A DNA stretch of 20,707 bases from Bacteroidales bacterium (GCA_004552195.1 SFPC01000026.1:1-20707); one strand, 5' to 3'; positions 6,518 through 14,720 are shown, numbered from the stretch's first letter. The notes: generated by a model from the letters alone, not told the origin. Made by a program: numbers and translations.

Positions 6518-9148
6518 ATGAAAAAGAGCTTGTTCCTCCTGATGCTATGCTGTGCCTTCCTGCTGCGGGCACAGGCGGCACCGACCGACAACAACACCTT
6601 CAATCGTGTGGCCTTCCGCTCGTTGCCGGCCTTGCAGGTACACTCTCCGCAGGGCGTATCCGCTCCTTTTGCCGGATGCGTCGATGGACGGGTGTGGGTG
6701 GCCGGAGGATGCAATTTTCCCGGAGCTGCTGCTGCCGACGGAGGCCCCAAGGTGTACTATTCCGACATCTATGAACTCGACCCCAAGGCACCTTCCGGAC
6801 AAGCGTGGCACTGCGTGGGCTATCTGCCCACCGAGCTGGCCTATGGCGTGGGCATCACCGTGCCCGAGGGCCTGGTGTGCATTGGCGGCACCGACGGGCG
6901 GCGCAGCTATGCCGACGTGCGGCTGCTGACCCGCACCCATGCCGACGACGTGGTCGACACCCCGCTGCCCTCGCTGCCCCAGGGCCTCGACAACATGGCC
7001 GGCGGCTACGGAGGCGGCTACCTCTATGTGGCCGGCGGCCAGACCGACGGCCAACCCTCGCAGGCCGCCTTCCGCCTCCAGTGGCCCGGCGGCAAACGCT
7101 GGGAACGCTTGCCCGACTTTCCCGGAAAGGCCCGGCTGCAGCCCGTGGGCGTGGTGCAGAACAGCGGCACCGGTCCCTGCTTCTACCTGCTGGGCGGTTT
7201 CACCCCCGCTTCGGCCACGGTGCAGGGAGAGGCGCACGCCGACGGCTGGGCTTACGACCCGCGCCGGCAGACGTGGCTGCCCGTTGCGCCCATCGTGCCG
7301 CAAGGCAGCACCGAAGCCTTTGCCCCCGTGGGAGCAGTGGCAGTCAGTTCCGGCTGTGCCCACATCGTGTGCATGGGCGGTGTGAACAAAACCATCTTCG
7401 AGGCAGCCATCAACCTGCCCTATCGCGAGGTGCAGCCCCCCTTGGGCGATTACCTGCGCCATCCGGTGGATTGGTATCGGTTTAATACTAATTTGTACGT
7501 ATATCACACCATCACCGACACCTGGGTGGCAGAACCCGGTTCTCCCCTTCTGGCCCGTGCCGGTGCCGGCGTGGTGCAGGTGGGTGCAGACTGGATCGTG
7601 GCGGGCGGCGAAGAAAAGCCCGGTGTGCGCTCCGCTGCCGTAACCTCCATGCAAATGGCTTTCACCCCCTCGTTCGGCTGGCTCAACTGGACCGTGCTGG
7701 TGGCCTACCTGCTCGGTATGGTCGCTTTGGGCTACTATTTCATGCGCCGTGAGAGCGGTGCCGACGACTTCTTCAAGGGCGGCGGACGCATCCCCTGGTG
7801 GGCAGCCGGCATCAGCATCTATGCCACCATGCTCAGCGCCATCACCTACATGGCCTACCCCGCCAAAGCCTACGCCACCGACTGGACGTACTATCCCATG
7901 CTCGTCACCATCCTCTTGGTGTCCTTCCCCGTCATCCGCTACTATCTCCCCTTCTTCCGCCGGCTCAACGTGACGAGTGCCTACGAGTATCTGGAACGCC
8001 GTTTCAATGCCACCACGCGCCTCATGGCCTCCGCGCTCTTCATTGTGTTCATGGTGGCGCGCATGGCCCTGGTGCTCTATCTTCCTTCGCTGGCCCTGAC
8101 CGCCGTGACCGGCATCAACCTCTACATCTGCATCGTGCTCATGGCCTTAGTCACCATCGTCTATTGCACCATGGGCGGTGTGGAAGCTGTGGTTTGGGGC
8201 GATGTGGTACAAGGCATCATCCTGGTGGGCGGAGCCCTCTTCGCCGTGGGCTACCTCGTGCTGGGCACCGAGGGCGGTGTGGCCGGCTTTGTCGAACTCG
8301 GCTCCGAGGCCGGCAAGTTCCGCCTTTTCGATTGGAGTCTGGACTATCGCTCGGCCACCTTCTGGGTCATCATCCTCGGCGGTATGGCCAACAACCTCAT
8401 TTCCTATACTTCCGACCAAACTGTCATACAACGCTATCTCACCACTAAGGACGAGCGCAGTGCGCGTCGAAGCATCCTGATGAACGGCATCATGAGTGTG
8501 TGCGTTTCCATCGCCTTCTTCGCCATCGGTGCCGGACTCTACACCTTCTTCAAGACCCATCCCGCCGAGTTGGACTACACCATGCTGAAGGCCGACACCA
8601 TCTTCCCCTTCTTCATGATGAGCCAGTTGCCGCAAGGCTTGGCCGGTCTGCTCATTGCCGCCATCTTTGCCGCCACGATGAGCACCATCTCGTCGAACAT
8701 CAACTCCGTGGCCACCGCCTTCAGCGTGGACTTCTACCGCCGTTGGCGACCCTGGGCCACCGACCGCCAGACCCTCAGCGTGGCGCGCCGTACCTGTTTG
8801 GTGGCCGGCCTGTTGGGCATGGGCATCGCGTTGCTCATGGCCACGTGGGAGATACTCTCGCTGCTTGACTTCTTCCAGGAAATTCTCGGCCTGCTCTCCA
8901 GCGGCTTGGGCGGCCTGTTCCTCATGGGCATCTTCTTCCCGCGCATTGGCGGGCGGGCAGCCCTCTGCGGCTTTGTGGCCGGCGTTGCCGCCGTGTTCGT
9001 AGTGCGTGCTTTCACCCCCGTGAGCTTCCTGCTTTATGGTTTCATCGGCATGGCCGTTTCCGTGGCTGTGGCATGGCTGTTGTCGTTCTTTATGCGCGAA
9101 GATACCAACCTGGAGGGCCTCACTTGGCAGACGCGCCGCGCCGAGTAG
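6518..9148 (+). CDS. Mutarotase-type kelch propeller fused to sodium:solute symporter
   Basis: This single 876-residue protein appears to join two steps of sialic acid uptake. Residues 1-20 are a signal peptide (FLLMLCCAFLLRAQA). Residues about 30-380 form a kelch-type beta-propeller with six Gly-Gly strand motifs: VAGGC 62, CIGGT 121, VAGGQ 171, LLGGF 224, CMGGV 285 and VAGGE 361. This is the pattern of the cyclically permuted NanM/YjhT mutarotase family. From about 388 on there are some 13 membrane helices of the SSS family. Family landmarks include DDFFKGGGRIPWWAAGISI (416-434), QRYLTTKDERSARR (638-651) and the signature from GLAGLLIAAIFAATMSTISS (707-726) to SVDFYRR, including the Na2-site serines. 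The symporter N-terminus is normally periplasmic, which fits the topology. Cyclic permutation and sialic acid specificity are inferred from family and context. Confidence 0.88.
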   Translation: MKKSLFLLMLCCAFLLRAQAAPTDNNTFNRVAFRSLPALQVHSPQGVSAPFAGCVDGRVWVAGGCNFPGAAAADGGPKVYYSDIYELDPKAPSGQAWHCVGYLPTELAYGVGITVPEGLVCIGGTDGRRSYADVRLLTRTHADDVVDTPLPSLPQGLDNMAGGYGGGYLYVAGGQTDGQPSQAAFRLQWPGGKRWERLPDFPGKARLQPVGVVQNSGTGPCFYLLGGFTPASATVQGEAHADGWAYDPRRQTWLPVAPIVPQGSTEAFAPVGAVAVSSGCAHIVCMGGVNKTIFEAAINLPYREVQPPLGDYLRHPVDWYRFNTNLYVYHTITDTWVAEPGSPLLARAGAGVVQVGADWIVAGGEEKPGVRSAAVTSMQMAFTPSFGWLNWTVLVAYLLGMVALGYYFMRRESGADDFFKGGGRIPWWAAGISIYATMLSAITYMAYPAKAYATDWTYYPMLVTILLVSFPVIRYYLPFFRRLNVTSAYEYLERRFNATTRLMASALFIVFMVARMALVLYLPSLALTAVTGINLYICIVLMALVTIVYCTMGGVEAVVWGDVVQGIILVGGALFAVGYLVLGTEGGVAGFVELGSEAGKFRLFDWSLDYRSATFWVIILGGMANNLISYTSDQTVIQRYLTTKDERSARRSILMNGIMSVCVSIAFFAIGAGLYTFFKTHPAELDYTMLKADTIFPFFMMSQLPQGLAGLLIAAIFAATMSTISSNINSVATAFSVDFYRRWRPWATDRQTLSVARRTCLVAGLLGMGIALLMATWEILSLLDFFQEILGLLSSGLGGLFLMGIFFPRIGGRAALCGFVAGVAAVFVVRAFTPVSFLLYGFIGMAVSVAVAWLLSFFMREDTNLEGLTWQTRRAE

Positions 9149-9190
9149 ACTCACCAGATTTTACTTTCCCAAAACAAATCTTTTACTACA

Positions 9191-10369
9191 ATGAAATACG
9201 ATTTCAAAACGCTTGCCGAACAGTACAAGCACGAGTTGCTCGACAAGGTCATTCCTTTCTGGTTAGAGAAGTCGCAGGACAAGGAGTTCGGCGGCTACTT
9301 CACCTGCCTTGACCGCACGGGCGAGGTGTTCGACACCGACAAATTCATCTGGATGCAAGGCCGCGAAGTGTGGATGTTCGCCACGCTCTACAACAAGGTG
9401 GAGAAGCGGCAGGAGTGGCTCGACTGTGCCATCCAAGGTGCCGAGTTCCTGAAGCGGAACGGCCACGACGGGCAGCTCAACTGGTATTTCTCCCTCGACC
9501 GCGAGGGACGGCCTCTCGTGGAGCCGTACAACATCTTCTCCTACACCTTCGCCGTCATCGCCTTCGGGCAGCTGGCCATCGCCACGGGCAACAAGGAGTA
9601 TGAGGACATAGCCCGCCGCACTTTCGACATCGTGCTTTCCAAGGTGGATAACCCCAAGGGCAAGTGGAACAAGGCGGCACCCGGCGCGCGGCAGCTCAAA
9701 TCGTTTGCCCTGCCCATGATTCTCTGCAACGTGGCGCTCGAAATCGAACCGCTGCTTGACCCCGACTTCCTGCGCCGCACCATCGACACCTGCATCCACG
9801 AGGTGATGGACGTGTTCTATCGCCCTGAGCTGGGGCTCATCGTGGAGAACCTCGGCACCGACGGCCAATTAGTTGACTGCTTCGAGGGTCGGCAGCTCAA
9901 CCCCGGCCATGCCATCGAGGCCATGTGGTTCATCATGGACCTGGGCAAACGCCTCGGACGGCAGGACCTCATTGAGCAGGCCGTGCAGATTGCGCTCAAC
10001 GAAGCCGAGTATGGCTGGGACAAGCAGTACGGCGGCATTTTCTATTTCATGGACCGCCTGGGCCACCCCTGCCAGCAGTTGGAGTGGGACCAGAAACTGT
10101 GGTGGGTACACATCGAAACGCTCATCACCATGCTCAAGGGCTACCGCCTCACGGGCAACCCGAAGTGCTTGGAGTGGTTCGAGCGTGTTCACGATTATGT
10201 GTGGACCCACTTTGCCGACCCCGACTATCCCGAGTGGTATGGCTACCTCAACCGCCGGGGCGAGGTGCTGCTCCCGCTCAAGGGCGGCAAGTGGAAAGGC
10301 TGCTTCCACGTGCCTCGCGGACTCTTCCAGTGCTGGCAGGTGCTGGAGGAACTGGCAGCGGGCGAGTAG
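9191..10369 (+). CDS. N-acylglucosamine 2-epimerase (AGE/RnBP family)
   Basis: AGE-family enzymes interconvert N-acetylmannosamine and N-acetylglucosamine without phosphorylation. The 392-residue protein has the expected (alpha/alpha)6-barrel length and motifs: FIWMQGREVWMFATLY (52-67, with R58), EPYNIFSYTFAVIAF, LNPGHAIEAMW (H240) and GCFHVPRGLFQCWQ (H373). The two histidines correspond to the catalytic pair known in the Anabaena enzyme. In Bacteroides fragilis an enzyme of this type (there called NanE) follows the lyase and feeds GlcNAc to a ROK kinase, so the same route is likely here. No NanK or NanE of the ManNAc-6-phosphate route is seen. It is 42 bp behind the transporter gene and is the last gene of the operon. 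Confidence 0.92.
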   Translation: MKYDFKTLAEQYKHELLDKVIPFWLEKSQDKEFGGYFTCLDRTGEVFDTDKFIWMQGREVWMFATLYNKVEKRQEWLDCAIQGAEFLKRNGHDGQLNWYFSLDREGRPLVEPYNIFSYTFAVIAFGQLAIATGNKEYEDIARRTFDIVLSKVDNPKGKWNKAAPGARQLKSFALPMILCNVALEIEPLLDPDFLRRTIDTCIHEVMDVFYRPELGLIVENLGTDGQLVDCFEGRQLNPGHAIEAMWFIMDLGKRLGRQDLIEQAVQIALNEAEYGWDKQYGGIFYFMDRLGHPCQQLEWDQKLWWVHIETLITMLKGYRLTGNPKCLEWFERVHDYVWTHFADPDYPEWYGYLNRRGEVLLPLKGGKWKGCFHVPRGLFQCWQVLEELAAGE

Positions 10370-10453
10370 GAGCGCGGGGGAACTGTTCACTGAGCAGAAC
10401 AAAGTTCGCCAACACGCAGAATAACATGGCTCTATGACGATAGAGCAAATAGT

Positions 10454-10486
10454 ATCAAGGCGCGGATTACAAAACCGCGCCTTGAT
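10454..10486. terminator. Hairpin after the sialic acid operon
   Basis: ATCAAGGCGCGG (10454-10465) pairs perfectly with CCGCGCCTTGAT (10475-10486) around a 9-nt loop. It lies 85 bp after the epimerase stop codon. There is no long T-run on either side, so it may terminate weakly or serve as an mRNA 3' stabiliser. Confidence 0.65.
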
Positions 10487-10668
10487 TATGAACATCCCGA
10501 AGCCCTTTGCTGGTGTCCTCCCGAAACGGAGCCTGAGGGTGGTGTGCCACTGGGAGGAAGAAACGAGGTAAATCAGACACGTTCCGCTGCCGGACTACTC
10601 TGCCGTACCCGGGCTTGTACAGAAATATTCCATGTTTAGTGGTAAAAGCGCGCTTTTTGGTTTGTATT

Positions 10669-10701
10669 TTTGGCAGTTTGACAAGAAAAAACATAATTTT
10701 G
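10669..10701 (+). promoter_or_regulatory. Promoter of the permease-nanQ transcript
   Basis: TTTG (10669-10672), a 21-nt spacer and TAATTTTG (10694-10701) followed by C match the Bacteroidota -33/-7 consensus. Transcription would start near 10708, leaving about 150 nt of leader before the permease start at 10861. This separates the pair from the sialic acid operon. Confidence 0.6.
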
Positions 10702-10860
10702 CGGCATATAGCTAAAAATTAGACGAAGGAAAGCAGATTTGAAAGAGGCTGCATGTGGAAATACCGACACAAAAACGGAAAGTTGACGGGAAATGCCGTA
10801 AGCAAGACACACAGCCCTTTTGTACATGGAGTAATATATTTTATCAGCAACAAACAGCCT

Positions 10861-12510
10861 ATGAATCTCTTTATCCGCAAAACAAGTGAAGAACTGCTCC
10901 GCGAAGCCGAAAACGAAGGCGGACGGGGCTTGAAGCGCGTGTTGGGGCCTTGGGGGCTTATCGCGCTCGGAGTGGGTGTCATCATCGGTGCCGGCCTGTT
11001 CTCCGTGACCGGCATTGTGGCCGGCGAACACACCGGCCCCGCCATCGTCGTCAGCTTCGCCATAGCCGCCGTGGCCTGCGCCTTTGCCGGACTGTGCTAT
11101 GCCGAGTTCGCTTCCATGCTTCCCATTTCCGGCTCTGCCTACACCTATTCCTATTTCACGATGGGCGAGCTGGTGGCATGGATTATCGGATGGGACCTCG
11201 TGCTGGAATATGCCGTGGCCGCCGTGGCGGTGAGCATCTCGTGGAGCCGCTATTTCTGCGTGATGCTGGCCGACATGGGCTATGCCCTGCCCGTTGCCTA
11301 TACCGCCTGCCCCGCCGAAGGCGGTGTGTTCAACGTGCCGGCCGCACTGCTCGTCGTGGTGCTTTCGCTCATCCTGATGCGCGGCACGAAAGGCAGTTCA
11401 CGCTTCAACGACCTCATGGTGGTGCTCAAACTCGCCGTGGTGCTTGCGTTCATCGGCATCGGGCTGTACTATGTGAACAGCGACCACCTGACCCCCTTCA
11501 TCCCCGAGAATACCGGGGTGTTCGGTGAATACGGCTGGAGCGGCATTCTGCGCGGTGCGGCCATCGTGTTCTTCGCCTACATCGGTTTCGATGCCGTGAG
11601 CACCGCCGCACAGGAAACCATCAATCCGCGCCGCAATATGCCCATCGGCATCCTTGGCTCGCTCTTCATCTGTACCGTGCTCTACATGCTCTTCGCCTTC
11701 GTGATGACCGGCGTGGTGGACTATCACGCCTACATCGGTTCCGACAGCATCGCCCCCGCTGCCACCGCCGTGGCCAACATGGGTGAGGTGGGGGCCGACG
11801 GCGTGGTAGTGCCCGCCTTTCCGTGGCTCAACCGGGGTATCATCCTCGCCATCCTGCTGGGCTATGCCAGCGTGGTACTGGTGATGCTGCTGGGACAGAG
11901 CCGTGTGTTCTACAGCATGAGCAAGGACGGGCTGTTGCCCCCCATCTTCTCCCATCTCCATGCTCGTTTCCACACACCGGCCCGCAGCAACCTGCTTTTC
12001 ATGACCATCATCGCCATACTGGCCGGCCTTGTGCCTCCCGGCATCGCCGGCGAGATGACCAGCATCGGCACCCTGTTCGCCTTCGCCCTTGTATGTCTCG
12101 GCGTGATAGTGGTGCGCCGCACCCAGCCCGATGCACCGCGCAGCTTCAAGACACCCTTGGTGCCCTACGTGCCCGCTGCCGGCGTGGTGTGCTGCGTGGC
12201 CATGATGCTCTTCCTGCCGGCCGACACGTGGATTCGTCTGGTCATGTGGATGGTGTTGGGCATTGACATTTATTCCTATTACGGCCTCCGCCATAGCAAG
12301 ATTGGCGGCGGCACGGTGCGGCGGCACGGACAGACCATCCTCAGCTCCATCGGCGGTTTCATCTCCCTGCTCTGCGTCATCACCGGCTTTTGGCATCAGC
12401 AGACCGTGGGCTGGCAAGAAGATCGCACGATGCTCTGGATAGCCGTCATCTTCGGCGTTCCCCACATATTCTTCTTCCTCGTGAGGGGCTTTGCCGCCAA
12501 AAAGAAATAA
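10861..12510 (+). CDS. APC-family amino acid permease (CAT-like)
   Basis: This inner-membrane transporter of 549 residues belongs to the amino acid-polyamine-organocation superfamily. The cytoplasmic N-terminus (NLFIRKTSEELLREAE) leads into helix 1 with the family motif GVIIGAGLFSVTG (39-51). The helix 6 region FFAYIGFDAVSTAAQETINPRRNMPIGI is also typical, as is the loop SRVFYSMSKDGLLPP. About 13-14 hydrophobic segments are visible, as in the cationic amino acid transporter branch (YfnA-like). The substrate cannot be fixed from sequence. The ATG at 10861 starts the family homology; the upstream ATG at 10753 would add 36 unlikely residues. The nanQ-like gene follows 21 bp later, so the two are co-transcribed. 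Confidence 0.87.
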   Translation: MNLFIRKTSEELLREAENEGGRGLKRVLGPWGLIALGVGVIIGAGLFSVTGIVAGEHTGPAIVVSFAIAAVACAFAGLCYAEFASMLPISGSAYTYSYFTMGELVAWIIGWDLVLEYAVAAVAVSISWSRYFCVMLADMGYALPVAYTACPAEGGVFNVPAALLVVVLSLILMRGTKGSSRFNDLMVVLKLAVVLAFIGIGLYYVNSDHLTPFIPENTGVFGEYGWSGILRGAAIVFFAYIGFDAVSTAAQETINPRRNMPIGILGSLFICTVLYMLFAFVMTGVVDYHAYIGSDSIAPAATAVANMGEVGADGVVVPAFPWLNRGIILAILLGYASVVLVMLLGQSRVFYSMSKDGLLPPIFSHLHARFHTPARSNLLFMTIIAILAGLVPPGIAGEMTSIGTLFAFALVCLGVIVVRRTQPDAPRSFKTPLVPYVPAAGVVCCVAMMLFLPADTWIRLVMWMVLGIDIYSYYGLRHSKIGGGTVRRHGQTILSSIGGFISLLCVITGFWHQQTVGWQEDRTMLWIAVIFGVPHIFFFLVRGFAAKKK

Positions 12511-12531
12511 GTAAGATTTTAAATTCAGCTT

Positions 12532-12993
12532 ATGATTATCAATTCCTTGTCGCGTTCGGAACGCACAGAACGCTTGCATCCGTTGTTCAAAAAATTGTTC
12601 GATTATATTCGTACCCACGACTTGAGCCAACAGCCCCCGGGACGGATTGTGTTGCAGGGCGACGATTTGTTTATCAATCTGGACCAACCGCAGCTGCGCA
12701 GCCGCGAGACGCAGAAGTTAGAGGTGCATCGCCGCTACGTGGATGTCCATTTCCCGCTGAGCGGCGCAGAGGAAGTGGGGTGGCGGAGCCTCGACACCCT
12801 GCCTTGCGAGAGCGAGGCACCTTTTGACGAGAAAAATGACTTTGCCCTCTATGCCGCTCCGGCAACCGTCTATTTCACGGTGCATCCCGGCGAGTTTTAT
12901 GTGATGTTTCCCGAAGATGCTCACGCCCCCATTATCGGAGAGGGCACTTTGCACAAGGCCATTGCCAAGGTGCGCCTTGCGGAGGACGAGTAG
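12532..12993 (+). CDS. nanQ: YhcH/YjgK/YiaL family protein, probable sialic acid anomerase
   Basis: Members of this cupin-like family (DUF386) include E. coli NanQ (YhcH), reported to speed up anomer exchange of N-acetylneuraminate so that the lyase receives its preferred form. Here the 153-residue protein shows the family's metal-site residues in KLEVHRRYVDVHFPLSG (E64, H66, H73) and FPEDAHAP (H131), plus the late lysine K142 in LHKAIAKVRL. There is no signal peptide, so it acts in the cytoplasm. It sits with an amino acid permease rather than inside the nanA operon, 2.2 kb downstream of the epimerase. Other family members work on other sugars, so the sialic acid role rests on proximity. Confidence 0.8.
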   Translation: MIINSLSRSERTERLHPLFKKLFDYIRTHDLSQQPPGRIVLQGDDLFINLDQPQLRSRETQKLEVHRRYVDVHFPLSGAEEVGWRSLDTLPCESEAPFDEKNDFALYAAPATVYFTVHPGEFYVMFPEDAHAPIIGEGTLHKAIAKVRLAEDE

Positions 12994-13086
12994 AAGTTGA
13001 AGAGTTGAAAGTTTATAGGATTGTCATTGCGCGTATATGATTGCGTTTTACAATGACTTTATAAACTATCAACTCTTCAACTTTTT
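12994..13086 (+). terminator. Long hairpin terminator after nanQ
   Basis: A 24-nt arm at 12994-13017 pairs with 13060-13083 with one mismatch. Inside, GTCATTG (13023-13029) pairs with CAATGAC (13051-13057). The right arm runs into a short T-run (13082-13086). The hairpin starts directly at the nanQ stop codon. Confidence 0.75.
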
Positions 13087-13122
13087 CACTCTTCAACTTT
13101 TTCACTCTTCAATTTTTTCACT
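13075..13122. repeat. Three 16-bp tandem repeats
   Basis: CTTCAACTTTTTCACT occurs at 13075-13090 and 13091-13106, and once more with one change at 13107-13122. The first copy overlaps the right arm of the nanQ terminator, and the array runs into the 3' end of the AraC remnant. It looks like slippage-type expansion of terminator-proximal DNA. Confidence 0.9.
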
Positions 13123-13299
13123 CTCTCCTCCGCCTCCCCGCTTGCCATAGGCAGACGGCGTAACGCCGAACATCTTTTTGAAATATTGGCTGAAATAGCG
13201 CGGAGAGCCAAAGCCTACAGGGCACCGGGCAACTTCATCGACAGGGTGACTTTCTCCAATATCTCTGTCGATGAGGCTTCCGCCCCGCATATGCTGCCC
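13102..13299 (-). pseudogene. AraC-family regulator remnant, C-terminal part only
   Basis: On the minus strand the frame encodes the second helix-turn-helix of an AraC-type regulator. DEVARCPVGFGSPRYFSQYF is followed by KKMFGVTPSAYGKRG, the canonical (V/I)GF.SPSYFS..FKK.FG.TPS.Y pattern, with one extra residue before VGF. Upstream of about 13299 the frame stays open but no longer resembles the family, and the first helix-turn-helix and sensor domain are absent. The C-terminus is extended by translated 16-bp repeat. It is probably the dead end of a regulator once read towards the nan genes. A functional full-length copy is not in the window. Confidence 0.7.
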
Positions 13300-13440
13300 T
13301 CGCGCATTGCGGATCATGACAGCTCGCATAACGTGAGGAGTTACAATATACAACAAGTGATGTACGGCAACCGGCCGCACGACAGCCGGGTGGACGAGCT
13401 GAGGGAAAGGAAATAAATAAGGTGTGCCGAGTTCTGTGTG

Positions 13441-13498
13441 AAAAAAAGCCGGAGCAGCTGAACGGGCCAAGTGGCTTGGGGTCAACTGCTCCGGCTTT
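13441..13498 (-). terminator. Rho-independent terminator of the metallophosphoesterase gene
   Basis: AAAGCCGGAGCAG (13445-13457) pairs perfectly with CTGCTCCGGCTTT (13486-13498) over 13 bp. Read on the minus strand it is followed by seven T in a row. It lies 48 bp after the stop codon at 13547. Confidence 0.9.
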
Positions 13499-13546
13499 GT
13501 TTGCTTGGGAGTTATATTGGCTTGCTTGGGACTTACGGGCTGCTGT

Positions 13547-14701
13547 TCAGTGCTTCGCAGGATGCAGGGTGAAGAGCTCGATTTGCGGCCATGCTCCCAA
13601 ACGGTAGGGCACGGAGCCGCCAATGCCCGTCGAAACGTAAAGTTGCTGCGTGCCTTCGCTGTACAGTCCGCCCCATTCGGGCATGAGCCAGCGGGCAGGC
13701 GAGAAACTGCCTATCTGCATTTGTAGGGCGTGGGTGTGGCCGGACAGCGTCAGAACGGGCTGTGGCCTGTTGCCCACCACACCGTGGCGCCAATGCCACG
13801 GGTCGTGGCTGAGCAGCAGGGTGCAAGCCTGCGGCGGAATGCCCCGGAGTGCTTTGCTCAGGTTGCCGCGCGTGGGAAACGGTGGCTTGCCCACGTTCTC
13901 CACTCCGGCTACATACAGCGTGTCGCCCTGACGCACGATGGCCTGATGTGCATTGTACAGCACTTGCCACCCCATCAGCTGTTGGGCGCGCAGCAGCGTT
14001 TGCAGTTCGGCACGCTGTCCGGTGGGTGAAAGGCCGGGCTGGTAGGTCATGTAGTCGTGGTTGCCCAGCACAGACAGCACCCCGTCCGTCGCTTGCAGCC
14101 GCCGCAACACCTGCACGTAAGGCACAGCCTCGGCAGCCGAAGTGTTCACCATGTCGCCCGTAAAGACAATCAGGTCGGGGCGCAGGCTGTTCACGCTGTC
14201 GACGAGGCGCGTCATGAACGCGGTGTCGCCGCCGTAGGTGCCCAAGTGGAGGTCGGAGAGCTGCACCACGCGATAGCCGTCGAAGGCGGTCGGCAGCCCT
14301 TGTAGGTACAGGTGCTGTCGTTTCACCTGCAGTCGTTGCCAGCCCCAGACACTGCCGTAGATTTGTATGGCAGCGGTCAGCACGGCCAGCCACATACCGA
14401 TGCGCACGGTCGGAGTTTCTGCTGCCGGGAGGGCTAAGCCGAGAGCCTTGCCGGTCAGCGCGGTGAGCACAAACACGAGTTTGGGAATGCTGATGCAAAT
14501 GAGCAGCACAAAGGCCACCTGCATCAGCTGCGGCACCCGCACATGGCACAGCAACAAACCCAGGCACGCCAGCGACAGGAGGGTGGGGGCAAGCAGTAGC
14601 AGTGTGCGCCACACTCCCGGGTGCAGACGCGTAAAGTGCCACCAGATAAAGAGGTCGGGTAGCACTATCAATAAAATAAGGAAAAGGGAAAAGCGGAACA
14701 T
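13547..14701 (-). CDS. Membrane-anchored calcineurin-like metallophosphoesterase
   Basis: This protein of 384 residues has two parts. Residues 1-120 hold four hydrophobic segments (about 4-22, 33-52, 60-80, 101-118). Residues about 140-384 form a metallophosphoesterase domain with all five motifs: QLSDLHLG (D150, H152), FTGDMVN (D183), LGNHDYM (N214, H215), LLSHDP (H299) and LSGHTHALQMQIG (H322, H324). The closest known types are YaeI/YkuE-like phosphodiesterases and the related LpxG-type UDP-diacylglucosamine hydrolases, so a lipid or envelope phosphoester is plausible but not shown. The CNNM gene upstream is on the same strand 136 bp away, with a 10-bp periodic repeat between them. Confidence 0.87.
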   Translation of the reverse strand: MFRFSLFLILLIVLPDLFIWWHFTRLHPGVWRTLLLLAPTLLSLACLGLLLCHVRVPQLMQVAFVLLICISIPKLVFVLTALTGKALGLALPAAETPTVRIGMWLAVLTAAIQIYGSVWGWQRLQVKRQHLYLQGLPTAFDGYRVVQLSDLHLGTYGGDTAFMTRLVDSVNSLRPDLIVFTGDMVNTSAAEAVPYVQVLRRLQATDGVLSVLGNHDYMTYQPGLSPTGQRAELQTLLRAQQLMGWQVLYNAHQAIVRQGDTLYVAGVENVGKPPFPTRGNLSKALRGIPPQACTLLLSHDPWHWRHGVVGNRPQPVLTLSGHTHALQMQIGSFSPARWLMPEWGGLYSEGTQQLYVSTGIGGSVPYRLGAWPQIELFTLHPAKH

Positions 14702-14720
14702 GGCGGAATAGGGAGTGATT

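Larger units (their letters stand above)
10370..10860. other. Non-coding interval with hairpin and promoter
   Basis: The interval holds a terminator-like hairpin at 10454-10486 and a promoter at 10669-10701. Between them (10490-10660) the minus strand has a continuous open frame with coding-like composition but no family I can name. An in-frame upstream start for the permease exists at 10753, but it adds residues unlike the permease family. Confidence 0.5.

Noticed and set aside
6545..7654. 369-codon open frame on the minus strand, and several plus-strand frames inside 6518-9148
   Set aside because: They are shadows of the mutarotase-symporter gene, whose domains are continuous in one frame.
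10753..10860. 36-codon N-terminal extension of the permease
   Set aside because: Family homology begins at the ATG at 10861 and the extension has no permease-like features.
11398..12687. 429-codon open frame on the minus strand
   Set aside because: It is antisense to the permease, rich in His, Gly and Glu, with no recognisable domain; GC-rich coding DNA produces such frames.
13533..14642. 369-codon minus-strand frame offset from the metallophosphoesterase
   Set aside because: It is Arg/Ala/Pro-rich with no motif, while the overlapping frame 13547-14701 holds all five metallophosphoesterase motifs.
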